From Propionibacteriaceae bacterium (GTDB taxonomy: Bacteria; Actinomycetota; Actinomycetes; Propionibacteriales; Propionibacteriaceae), in the NCBI GenBank assembly GCA_030544185.1, contig JAUNRO010000004.1, positions 17,320 to 24,178 of the forward strand: a stretch of 6,859 nt of DNA. The letters are read 5' to 3'. The position numbers were made by a program, and so were the translations under genes. Below, one piece after another: positions 1 to 5,371 of the stretch (position 1 is its first letter; each line of letters opens with the position of its first letter). The notes under the pieces were generated by a model. The model was not told the origin of the DNA, did not search any database, and worked only from the letters and a program-made list of their open reading frames with translations.

Positions 1-1
1 A

Positions 2-292
2 CCGGAGGGGACGCGGACGACGGCGCAGCTGAGCGGTTGGTCGATGGCGCTGCGGTTCGGGATCGTGCCGGGAATCACCGTCGGCATCGCCGCACTGCTC
101 GGGCTCGCCGGGCCGGCGGCGATGGTCGCGGTGCTGTTCCAATCCATCCCGACGGCCTCAAGCGCCTACGTCCTCGCCCGCCGCCTCGGCGGCGACGGGG
201 CGCTGATGGCCGCGATCATCGCGGTCCAGACCATCGCCGGGCTGGTCACGATCCCGCTCTGGTTGACCCTCGCGCACCTGGCGCTCGCGTGA
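2..292 (+). CDS. AEC (auxin efflux carrier) family transporter, C-terminal part
   Basis: The reading frame is open from the left edge, so only the last 96 residues are visible and the start lies outside the window. They form about three hydrophobic segments: one around GIVPGITVGIAALLGL, one around AAMVAVLFQSIPTASSAYVLA, and a final one around IIAVQTIAGLVTIPLWLTLA that ends two residues before the stop. The motif P-T-A-S-S-A-Y-V-L-A-R-R-x-G-G-D followed by a last helix with Q-T-x-x-G-x-x-T-x-P is typical of the end of AEC-family permeases, which have about ten membrane spans and move organic acids or related anions across the cytoplasmic membrane. The substrate cannot be told. The next gene starts 11 nt downstream on the same strand, so the two are probably cotranscribed. 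I am confident of the family and have no evidence for a specific function. Confidence 0.82.
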   Translation, partial: PEGTRTTAQLSGWSMALRFGIVPGITVGIAALLGLAGPAAMVAVLFQSIPTASSAYVLARRLGGDGALMAAIIAVQTIAGLVTIPLWLTLAHLALA

Positions 293-303
293 TAGGCAGG
301 ACC

Positions 304-492
304 ATGGACGAGATCGAGAAGCTGGAGCGCTGGACTGCCTCGGGCGCGCACTGGCGGGTCGTCTATCGCACCCTCGATCACGTCACGATCGCCCTCATCA
401 CCTGCACCGGCGGCGAGGTCGCCGAGTGGGTGAAGTCAGCCGATGAACACCTGCTCGGCTGGCTCGGCGCCCGCCAGTCCAGCGACGAGTGA
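304..492 (+). CDS. Small conserved-type hypothetical protein (62 aa)
   Basis: The ATG at 304 is preceded by GGCAGGA just 11 nt after the AEC stop, which gives a plausible start and suggests an operon. The same frame is open further upstream, but that extension is Arg/Pro-rich and is a shadow of the AEC gene. The 62-residue product begins MDEIEKLERW, has a compact middle with alternating hydrophobic residues (WRVVYRTLDHVTIALITC) that looks like a beta hairpin, and a C-terminal helix-like stretch (HLLGWLGAR). There is no signal peptide, membrane span or catalytic motif. From memory, actinobacteria carry small cytoplasmic proteins of this pattern (an LERW-x-SGAHWRVV-like start, then a C-x-GGE motif), but no function is known to me. 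Its stop lies one base from the stop of the convergent SRPBCC gene. Confidence 0.75.
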   Translation: MDEIEKLERWTASGAHWRVVYRTLDHVTIALITCTGGEVAEWVKSADEHLLGWLGARQSSDE

Positions 493-493
493 C

Positions 494-949
494 TCAGACG
501 ACCGCAGCAGCGAGCCGGTTCAGCGACTCCTCCAGCGCCTCGGCGGGGACGGCCGGCAGCAGGGGCAGGATCTTCTTGTCCTCCACCTTGGACCAGTCAT
601 AGGCCAGCGTCACCTCGGTGGCCTCCGCGCCCTGCGGCTCCAGCGTATAGACCCACGTCCACCCGAACGGCTCCCCGCCCACCGGACCGGTGGCCCAGCC
701 GACTAGCTTGTTCTCCGCATAGGCGATGACATGGTTGTCGGTCTGATAGTCCCCGCCCTGGGACTCGTGGTTCATGTTCATCCGAAACACCTGGCCGGTC
801 TCCTGGATCCGGTCGGTGCGGTCGTCGGACACGATCATCTCGGACCCATCGAACTCACGGTGCCGTTGCGGCAGCGTCAGCACGTCGAAGATGTCCTTCG
901 CGGGGGCGTCGATGAGTCGGGAGACGGTGATGCTCTTCTGATCGCTCAT
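494..949 (-). CDS. SRPBCC family (polyketide cyclase/START-like) protein
   Basis: This 151-residue protein has the usual length and pattern of single-domain SRPBCC proteins, which form a helix-grip fold around a hydrophobic ligand cavity. The N-terminal ITVSRLIDAPAKDIFDVL (about residues 7-24) is the typical first strand and helix with the I-x-A-P-x-x-x-x-F signature. The central section has the usual alternating strands, including W-A-T-G-P near 85-89 and the paired strands GWTWVYTLEP and EVTLAYDWSKV. The last about 20 residues form the amphipathic helix that closes the pocket (ALEESLNRLAAAV). There are no signal peptide or membrane segments, so it is probably cytoplasmic. The ligand and reaction cannot be inferred, because the fold covers cyclases, lipid binders and stress proteins. 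The ATG at 949 is preceded by an AGGG element, and a perfect inverted repeat lies 14-34 nt upstream, in the control region shared with endonuclease IV. Confidence 0.85.
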   Translation of the reverse strand: MSDQKSITVSRLIDAPAKDIFDVLTLPQRHREFDGSEMIVSDDRTDRIQETGQVFRMNMNHESQGGDYQTDNHVIAYAENKLVGWATGPVGGEPFGWTWVYTLEPQGAEATEVTLAYDWSKVEDKKILPLLPAVPAEALEESLNRLAAAVV

Positions 950-962
950 GACCCCACCCTGC

Positions 963-983
963 CAAACCCCCAGATGGGGTTTG
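963..983. promoter_or_regulatory. Perfect inverted repeat in the divergent SRPBCC / endonuclease IV control region
   Basis: CAAACCCC (963-970) and GGGGTTTG (976-983) are perfect 8-base complements separated by CAGAT. The element lies in the 95-nt gap between two divergent genes, just upstream of the SRPBCC start and about 15 nt upstream of a TAGAGT sequence (998-1003) that could be the -10 of the endonuclease IV promoter. This position suggests a repressor or activator operator acting on one or both genes. It could equally form a hairpin in the SRPBCC leader RNA. The symmetry is seen; the role is inferred. Confidence 0.45.
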
Positions 984-997
984 TCCGCCCCTGCGCC

Positions 998-1003
998 TAG
1001 AGT
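998..1003 (+). promoter_or_regulatory. Possible -10 element for endonuclease IV
   Basis: TAGAGT fits the actinobacterial TAnnnT -10 pattern and lies 41 nt before the ATG, which leaves room for a short leader containing the strong AGAGGAGGA ribosome binding site at 1031-1039. No good -35 hexamer lies 16-18 nt upstream; that position is partly occupied by the inverted repeat. The call rests on one weak hexamer. Confidence 0.28.
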
Positions 1004-1044
1004 GCGTCAGCGAGTTCGATCCGCAGGGAAAGAGGAGGACGCAG

Positions 1045-1836
1045 ATGGTGGCGATCGGCGCCCATGTGGACCAGACCGATCCGGTGGCCGAGGCGGTGGC
1101 CCGGGGAGCCGACGTGGCCCAGTTCTTCCTCGGTGACCCGCAGGGCTGGAAGGGTCCCCGGGTCGCCTTCGAGGGCGGCGCGGCCGCGCTGAAGGCCAAG
1201 GCGGAAGAGGCGGGCGTACGCCTCTATGTCCACGCCCCCTATGTGCTGAACGTCGCGTCCATGAACAACCGGGTGCGGATCCCGTCGCGCAAGCAGCTGC
1301 AGGCCCAGCTCCACCTGGCCGCCGTGATCGGCGCCGCCGGCGTGATCGTCCACGGCGGCCACGTGACCGCGAAGGACGACCCCGAGAAAGGGTTCGACAA
1401 CTGGCGCAAGTGCATCGACGGGCTGGAGATGCCGGTGCCGCTGCTGATCGAGAACACCGCCGGCGGGGACAACGCGATGGCCCGCCACCTCGACCGGATC
1501 GGCCGGCTCTGGGATGCCGTGCACGATGCCGAGGGCGGCGACACCGTCGGGTTCTGTCTCGACACCTGTCACGCCCATGCCGGCGGCATCGAGCTGCCCG
1601 GAGTGGTCGAGAAAGTACGCGCGCTGACCGGCCGGATCGACCTGATCCACCTCAACGACTCCCGCGACACCTTCAACTCCGGCGCCGACCGGCACGCCAA
1701 CCTCGGCACCGGCAACTGCGACCCCGAGGGCCTCGTCGAGGTCGTCGCCACCGCGGATGCTCCGATCATGCTGGAGACCCCCGGCGGGGTCGCCGAGCAC
1801 GTCGCTGACATGCGGTGGCTGCTCGAGCGGCTCTGA
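1045..1836 (+). CDS. nfo: Endonuclease IV (deoxyribonuclease IV, AP endonuclease)
   Basis: The 263-residue protein is a complete endonuclease IV of the TIM-barrel AP endonuclease 2 family. This family cleaves the phosphodiester bond 5' of abasic sites and removes 3'-blocking groups in base excision repair. All nine ligands of the trinuclear zinc site can be placed: His63 (YVHAPY), His103 (VHGGH), Glu136 (LIENTAG), Asp173 and His176 (LDTCHAHAGG), His202 (LIHLNDS), Asp215 and His217 (DRHANLG) and Glu244 (MLETPGG). The LDTCHAHAGG and LNDS blocks are family hallmarks. The protein is slightly shorter than the roughly 285-residue E. coli enzyme, mainly in the N-terminal part, which is common for actinobacterial versions. 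The ATG at 1045 has a strong AGAGGAGGA site five bases upstream, and the IGAHV start matches the family N-terminus. It appears to be monocistronic: its neighbours run in the opposite direction on both sides. Confidence 0.95.
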   Translation: MVAIGAHVDQTDPVAEAVARGADVAQFFLGDPQGWKGPRVAFEGGAAALKAKAEEAGVRLYVHAPYVLNVASMNNRVRIPSRKQLQAQLHLAAVIGAAGVIVHGGHVTAKDDPEKGFDNWRKCIDGLEMPVPLLIENTAGGDNAMARHLDRIGRLWDAVHDAEGGDTVGFCLDTCHAHAGGIELPGVVEKVRALTGRIDLIHLNDSRDTFNSGADRHANLGTGNCDPEGLVEVVATADAPIMLETPGGVAEHVADMRWLLERL

Positions 1837-1849
1837 GCGGCTCCTCAAT

Positions 1850-1882
1850 CGGCCCACGCCGGTGTCACACGCGCCGTGGCCG
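1850..1882. terminator. Candidate two-way terminator stem between convergent genes
   Basis: CGGCCCACG (1850-1858) can pair with CGTGGCCG (1875-1882), giving eight base pairs with one bulged C and a 16-nt loop that itself contains the small symmetric GTGTCACAC. It lies in the 53-nt gap between the stop of endonuclease IV and the stop of the convergent ABC ATPase, where a shared terminator would be expected. No T-run follows on either strand, which is common in high-GC actinobacteria but leaves the call uncertain. Confidence 0.35.
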
Positions 1883-1889
1883 GGCGGGG

Positions 1890-2528
1890 TCACGCGACCT
1901 GCTCCAGTTGCAGCCGATTGATGCGGAACCGGTGCTGCGCGAGCTGCTCCATGTCCTGGACGTTGTGGCTGGTGAAGATGATCGTCCGCCCCTCCTCGTG
2001 GAACTCGCGGAGCAGGTCCCGGACGCGCTCGACACTGTCGACGTCCAGTCCGTTGAACGGCTCATCGAGGATCAGGACCTGTTGGTCCTCCATGATCGCC
2101 TGGGCGAGCGCGAGCTTCTGCTTCATCCCCAACGAATAGTTCTTCACCTTCTGCGGGGTCGAGGGATTCAGTCCGACCCTGATCATCGCGGCCTGCATCT
2201 CCGGGTCGCCGATGACGTCGCGGATCCGAGCGAGCGCGCGCAGATTGTCGATCCCCGTCCGGGACGGCAGATAGCCGGGCCGGTCGATGATGACCCCGAA
2301 CGACGATGGATAGTCCTGCTTCGGGCTCAGGAATCTCGGGTCGATGGTGACCGTGCCGGTGTCAGGTGTGATGAAGCGGCACATCATCTTGAACAGGACC
2401 GACTTGCCGGAGCCGTTGTGGCCCTGAATGCCATAGATCTGCCCCTGTTCGAAGGTGGCGTTGAGATTCTCGAAGACCGGGGTGCCCTTGAGGGTCTTGC
2501 TGACAGAAGAGAGTTGGATGAGGGACAT
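1890..2528 (-). CDS. ABC transporter ATP-binding protein (LanF/Bcr-like)
   Basis: This 212-residue single-domain ATPase should power the two permeases encoded immediately upstream. It has Walker A GHNGSGKS (36-43), signature YSLGMKQK (131-138), Walker B VLILDEP (151-157) with catalytic Glu156, D-loop GLDV (160-163) and switch His188, so it looks catalytically intact. The segment GVIIDRPGYLP (78-88) replaces the usual Q-loop glutamine with Asp82. Related ATPases of lantibiotic-immunity (LanF) and bacitracin-type pumps have Glu at this position (LIExPGF-like), so the protein fits that subgroup, normally about 230-300 residues; this one is short and lacks the usual C-terminal extension. There is no peptidase domain and no fused membrane domain. 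The ATG overlaps the TGA of the permease gene (TGATG), and an AAGGAA element (2535-2540) precedes it, so translation is probably coupled. A much longer upstream extension of the same frame is only a shadow of the permease gene. Confidence 0.92.
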   Translation of the reverse strand: MSLIQLSSVSKTLKGTPVFENLNATFEQGQIYGIQGHNGSGKSVLFKMMCRFITPDTGTVTIDPRFLSPKQDYPSSFGVIIDRPGYLPSRTGIDNLRALARIRDVIGDPEMQAAMIRVGLNPSTPQKVKNYSLGMKQKLALAQAIMEDQQVLILDEPFNGLDVDSVERVRDLLREFHEEGRTIIFTSHNVQDMEQLAQHRFRINRLQLEQVA

Positions 2529-4039
2529 CAGAGGTTCCTTTCGTGACACCGGAGACCGGGCCGGGCGAACAGCCCGCCGGCAATCAGCAGGGTGATGGCG
2601 ATAGTGATGATGAGGCGCGCCGTTATGGCCAGCGTCTGGGGCCAATCGGGCGCCCAGTGCAACTGATGGAGCATGATCGGAACCCAGCCACCCTGGTTGA
2701 GCCCCGGAAAGCCCAGCACCATGGCGGCGCCAACCGCGATCACAGCGGCAATCTCCTGGCCGGAGAGCCAGCGAGCGAGGAAGACCAGGATCAGCAGCAC
2801 GGCGCCCTGGAGGCTGCCATTGATTCCGAGCTGGTAGGCCATCAGCAGAGTGGGCGGGGTTTCCAATGTGTCGGTGCCGACGCCCAAGCCGACGAGGTGA
2901 CCGCCGGCGAGAAGAGCGATCGAGCCGGCGAGCATGGCGAAAGAGACGCCGATCCACGGCCACACCAGACGTGCAGCCCAGCTGACGAGAGAGCGGGATC
3001 GGGTGAGCTCCGCGTGCACCCACGATCCCCCGAGGACGTCGGAGAGGCGAGCGGCGAACAGCCACACGGGCGCCAGGGCGAGGAGGGCGACGAACGAGTA
3101 CTGCGTGATCTGCTGCCCGCCATAGAAGCCCTCCATGATCGCGCCCGGCAGATCCGTGGCGGTCGTCGTCAGCGCTTGCAGCAGCACCAGCGCTCCCGCG
3201 AGACCGCAGATCACCGGCGTGACGCTGATCCCGCGGACATCGGTCCGGCTCAGCAGCGTCTGGGTCACCAGAAGGCCCGTCGGGAGCCAGAGGACCGCCA
3301 CCGGAGCGGCCGGGCCAAGGCTGGTGAGGGCATGCAGCAGGAAGAAGGTGTCGCTCACGTCGAATGCCTCGATCGGCCGTCGCAGCGCGATGATGGTGAG
3401 GAGCCACACCGCGACCATGACCGTGTAGCCCACCACAGGCCGATGGGTCCGCACCTGCACGAATGCGAGCAGCACGCTCACCGAAGCCAAGCCAAGGCCG
3501 AGATGCAGTGCCTGTCCCGCGACCAGTGCCGCCGCAGGAAGGCCGGTGCCGACGAAGGCATGCACCGTGAACCCGGCCAGTTCCGGATCGGTAGCGAGCG
3601 CGCTCCAGCCCCAGGTCCATGGCAATCCGACTGCGCTGACTGCCGCGGCCACGACGAACAGCCCGATGACCGCGAAGGCGTCGATCAGTGCGTGCCGATA
3701 GGACCGCGCCAGCCAGGTGATGCGGCTGTGAGAGCGAATCATGACCTGCGGCAAGGCATCCGACCGGACGCGCAGCCCCGACCGCACCAACCAGATCGGA
3801 AGGATCAGGTAGGCGATGAGGTATGGGTCGTGGACGACCTTGAGCACCTGATCCCACGCGTTGACCTGGAAGCCGTGGTGCGCGCTGAACGCCTGCAGCT
3901 CGGCACGGGCCACCAGGGCGTACGCCAAGCTCACCGCAAGGACGAGGACGTGGAAATGTGAGCCAATCGCCGGTCCCGGCAGATCTGGCCGGACTTCCGG
4001 AGCCGCCCGCCGTGGGCGGGTCACAACAGCGTGTCCCAT
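2528..4039 (-). CDS. Large ABC-2-like permease made of two tandem six-TM halves
   Basis: The 503-residue protein is almost entirely membrane-embedded, with about twelve hydrophobic segments (roughly 28-46, 72-87, 118-139, 162-195, 201-219, 231-260, 270-290, 314-332, 355-386, 411-426, 429-446 and 470-492). The two halves repeat the same plan. P81-x-W83-L84 matches P324-x-W326-L327, and R102-S-x-S-x-x-x-W109-x-A-R112 matches R347-S-x-S-x-x-x-W354-x-A-R357, each flanked by corresponding TM segments. It is therefore a fused pair of half-permeases that could form a whole translocation pathway alone. I recognise no named family; ABC permease is inferred from the topology, the resemblance to the neighbouring permease and the coupled ATPase gene. 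The ATG at 4039 has GGAGG five bases upstream (4045-4049) and lies 19 nt inside the previous permease gene. The charged N-terminal tail (about residues 1-27) is probably cytoplasmic. Confidence 0.8.
   Translation of the reverse strand: MGHAVVTRPRRAAPEVRPDLPGPAIGSHFHVLVLAVSLAYALVARAELQAFSAHHGFQVNAWDQVLKVVHDPYLIAYLILPIWLVRSGLRVRSDALPQVMIRSHSRITWLARSYRHALIDAFAVIGLFVVAAAVSAVGLPWTWGWSALATDPELAGFTVHAFVGTGLPAAALVAGQALHLGLGLASVSVLLAFVQVRTHRPVVGYTVMVAVWLLTIIALRRPIEAFDVSDTFFLLHALTSLGPAAPVAVLWLPTGLLVTQTLLSRTDVRGISVTPVICGLAGALVLLQALTTTATDLPGAIMEGFYGGQQITQYSFVALLALAPVWLFAARLSDVLGGSWVHAELTRSRSLVSWAARLVWPWIGVSFAMLAGSIALLAGGHLVGLGVGTDTLETPPTLLMAYQLGINGSLQGAVLLILVFLARWLSGQEIAAVIAVGAAMVLGFPGLNQGGWVPIMLHQLHWAPDWPQTLAITARLIITIAITLLIAGGLFARPGLRCHERNL
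2546..3961 (-). repeat. Internal protein duplication in the large permease
   Basis: Two protein repeats of about 235 residues are encoded at roughly 3254-3961 (residues 27-262) and 2546-3232 (residues 270-498). The best-matching block runs from the second TM into the next cytoplasmic loop, with shared P-x-W-L and R-S-x-S-x-x-x-W-x-A-R, and only a two-residue length difference between these motifs. The upstream six-TM permease has the same spacing (Pro68, Arg88, Arg98), so it looks like a third copy of the same unit. The similarity was found by eye at the protein level only; repeat ends are approximate. Confidence 0.6.
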
Positions 4040-4830
4040 GTGAACCTCCGTCGGATGACCACGGCGACGAGTGCGGCCGTTGCCACCACCAGTGCGACCA
4101 GCGGCAGGAATGGGGTGCCGAGCCCGAGCTGAGTCAGGTTGAACGGCATGAAGGCATTCGGCGAGACGGCCTCAAGACCGACGACCGCCATCGCGAACGT
4201 GAGCGCTTCATTGACGAGCCACGGGGTCACGAGGGCGAGAAAACGGTTCGGCATGATGATCAGGCACGCTGCCGTGGCCAGGGAATAGAGCATGCCGACC
4301 AGCCCCAGGAACACCGCGTAGCCGATCCCGAAAACCCAGGAGCCAAGCGGCAGCAGTTGCGAAAAGGTGAAGGCACCAGCCGCGTCTGCAGCGACGGCTG
4401 CTGGCGTGTGCAGCCCCATATCCCCAGGCCGGTAGGTCACGAGGCCGAGCAGCGGCTCCGCGACGTACGCCCACAGGTAGGTCATCAAGGCGATGAGGAA
4501 GCCGACCGTGAACCCCACCACCATGCTGGCTCCGAAGCGAGCGCCCAAGGTGCGCCCAATCCCATCCCGCGTCCTGGTGTACAGAAGGAAATTCTGGCTC
4601 ACCTGACCCGACAGCGCGAACGCATAGGGCAATGCCACCACGAGCGGAAAGACCAGGCCGAGCCCGGACTTCCGCATGATCAGCCCGTAGAAATCAGTGG
4701 GGTGGGCCAGCATGTGGTCGCTGGCAAGGATCGTGCCGATGACGATGGGCGCCAGGCCGCCAACAGCGACGGCAAGCACGATCCCGACGAAGGTCGAGCG
4801 ATTGCCCACCTCGCGAAGCATCGGTTTCAT
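4021..4830 (-). CDS. ABC-2-like permease, single six-TM unit
   Basis: The 269-residue protein has about six predicted membrane spans (roughly 14-36, 55-74, 100-122, 163-193, 197-217 and 240-260) and ends with a short basic tail (IRRRFTWDTLL). Its size and layout match the LanE/LanG and bacitracin-type permease subunits: a long outside-type loop between spans 1 and 2, and a charged cytoplasmic loop (TRTRDGIGRTLGAR, 85-98) between spans 2 and 3. The same loop pattern occurs twice in the next permease. I cannot name a family. The ATG at 4830 has GGAGGGG five bases upstream. The stop lies 19 nt past the start of the large permease gene, so the two should be made in a coupled way. It follows the secreted-protein gene by 62 nt, with a strong hairpin between. 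The substrate is unknown; the context suggests export or expulsion of an envelope-active peptide, or of the secreted protein or its target. Confidence 0.8.
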   Translation of the reverse strand: MKPMLREVGNRSTFVGIVLAVAVGGLAPIVIGTILASDHMLAHPTDFYGLIMRKSGLGLVFPLVVALPYAFALSGQVSQNFLLYTRTRDGIGRTLGARFGASMVVGFTVGFLIALMTYLWAYVAEPLLGLVTYRPGDMGLHTPAAVAADAAGAFTFSQLLPLGSWVFGIGYAVFLGLVGMLYSLATAACLIIMPNRFLALVTPWLVNEALTFAMAVVGLEAVSPNAFMPFNLTQLGLGTPFLPLVALVVATAALVAVVIRRRFTWDTLL

Positions 4831-4848
4831 GGTGTCCCCTCCGAGAGC

Positions 4849-4879
4849 GGGGGGTGGTCCGTTGCCTGAACCACCCCCC
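4849..4879 (-). terminator. Strong hairpin between the secreted-protein gene and the transporter genes (partial terminator or RNA stabiliser)
   Basis: GGGGGGTGGT (4849-4858) and ACCACCCCCC (4870-4879) are perfect 10-base complements around an 11-nt loop. In the minus-strand transcript the hairpin starts 13 nt after the stop of the secreted-protein gene and ends 18 nt before the permease ATG. The sequence after it is GCTCTCGGAGGGG with no T-run, so complete factor-independent termination is unlikely. The likely roles are partial termination or a 3'-end block that stabilises the short upstream message. Its C-rich arm could also pair with the GGAGGGG ribosome binding site when not paired in the hairpin; that is speculative. 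Confidence 0.6.
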
Positions 4880-4892
4880 TAGATGGTCAAGA

Positions 4893-5288
4893 TCAGTACG
4901 CCCGGAAACTGCCAGAAACCTGGACGTCCACGCGCGTGCCCCAGTCGTTGCTGAACCGGACACGCGTGCTGTTACCAGCAGGGATCCGGTTATGCAGCAG
5001 GGCGGTGGTGCCGTCATCGATTCGCACCCAGGTCCCCTGGCGGCTGCCATCCCACTGCTGCAGCACGGCATCGACCTGATAGTTGCCGCCAACAATGCCC
5101 GACTTGATCGTGCCGTTGTAATCGCTGACTGACTTCCTCTGGGTGCCGGTATAGCCGTTGCCATTGAACTTGCCGACGGTGGTGTTGTAGCTCGTATACG
5201 TCGTGAGAGCGTCCGCAGTTGCGGCACCCCCCACCAGCAACCCCGCAATCAGCGCGAGGCCACCGCATCGAGCCAAGACCTTCTTCAT
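4893..5288 (-). CDS. Small secreted cationic protein of unknown family (bacteriocin-like context)
   Basis: The 131-residue product starts MKKVLARCGG, continues with a hydrophobic core to about residue 24 and has an ADA signal-peptidase I site at 25-27, which predicts a mature protein of about 104 residues. The mature part has no cysteine, no Glu, about 11 Lys/Arg against 7 Asp, and many Gly, Asn, Thr and Ser. Alternating hydrophobic residues (YQVDAVLQQW, GTWVRI, STRVRFSN, RVDVQVSGSF) suggest a compact all-beta domain. Distinct blocks are YNTTVGKFNGNGYTG (34-48), GGNYQVDA (67-74) and RFSNDWGTRVDVQVSG (111-126). Cys8 sits before the hydrophobic core and is not a lipobox. The ATG at 5288 has AGGAGGAG five bases upstream; a longer TTG start at 5360 would destroy the signal peptide. 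I do not recognise the family. Small secreted beta-rich proteins beside ABC transporters and two-component systems are often bacteriocin-like or stress-induced, so a toxin, a decoy or a signal are all possible. Confidence 0.85.
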   Translation of the reverse strand: MKKVLARCGGLALIAGLLVGGAATADALTTYTSYNTTVGKFNGNGYTGTQRKSVSDYNGTIKSGIVGGNYQVDAVLQQWDGSRQGTWVRIDDGTTALLHNRIPAGNSTRVRFSNDWGTRVDVQVSGSFRAY

Positions 5289-5293
5289 GATGT

Positions 5294-5301
5294 CTCCTCC
5301 T
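5294..5301 (-). promoter_or_regulatory. Strong ribosome binding site of the secreted-protein gene
   Basis: The minus strand reads AGGAGGAG five bases before the ATG at 5288. This decides the start codon in favour of the MKK signal-peptide start over the longer TTG-initiated frame, and suggests high translation of the secreted protein. Confidence 0.8.
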
Positions 5302-5305
5302 GTCG

Positions 5306-5327
5306 ATCGAATCCGCGTTGATTCGAT
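5306..5327. promoter_or_regulatory. Perfect inverted repeat just upstream of the secreted-protein ribosome binding site
   Basis: ATCGAATC (5306-5313) and GATTCGAT (5320-5327) are perfect 8-base complements with a 6-base spacer. The element ends 5 nt before the ribosome binding site of the secreted-protein gene and overlaps the GATATC at 5325-5330, one of the few A/T-rich places where a -10 could lie. It may be an operator over the promoter core, or a leader hairpin affecting stability or translation of the message. It sits in the 103-nt gap after the response-regulator gene. Confidence 0.5.
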
Positions 5328-5371
5328 ATCAGGAGTCTTGCGAGCGCCCCGGCGACCCAACAGTTGTCGTT

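Noticed and set aside
1825..1843. Tandem repeat GAGCGGCTC-T-GAGCGGCTC at the end of endonuclease IV
   Set aside because: Only two short copies, the second starting inside the stop codon. It looks like chance or a small slippage event with no likely function.
997..1893. Minus-strand frame of 298 codons over endonuclease IV
   Set aside because: It lies antisense to a gene with all nine metal ligands conserved and shows only Gly/Val/His/Asp-rich sequence with no family pattern.
1890..3857. A 655-residue extended version of the ATPase
   Set aside because: The extra N-terminal part is an Arg/Pro-rich out-of-frame reading of the permease gene. The ATPase domain starts at MSLIQLSSVSK, whose ATG is coupled to the permease stop and follows AAGGAA.
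2543..3961. Open frame of 472 codons on the plus strand opposite the large permease
   Set aside because: Its product is rich in Arg, Gln, His, Asp and Glu with no domain pattern. The opposite strand encodes a clean multi-span membrane protein with a good ribosome binding site and coupled neighbours. Long antisense frames are common in high-GC genes.
3958..4869. Open frame of 303 codons on the plus strand opposite the small permease
   Set aside because: Low-complexity polar composition and no plausible domain; it is the shadow of the minus-strand permease gene.
5223..5231. Val-Gly-Gly in the signal region as a double-glycine leader cleavage site
   Set aside because: The leader has a typical Sec layout (KK, hydrophobic core, ADA site), and the cluster's ATPase has no C39 peptidase domain needed for double-glycine processing.
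4893..5288. Secreted protein as a lactococcin 972-type bacteriocin
   Set aside because: The usual partner (a very large bacteriocin-associated membrane protein) and the mature-protein W-x-x-G-Y-G pattern are not seen; the gene context is only broadly similar.
4893..5360. Longer 155-residue form of the secreted protein from a TTG at 5360
   Set aside because: It would put 24 charged residues before the signal peptide and ignore the strong AGGAGGAG site in front of the ATG at 5288.
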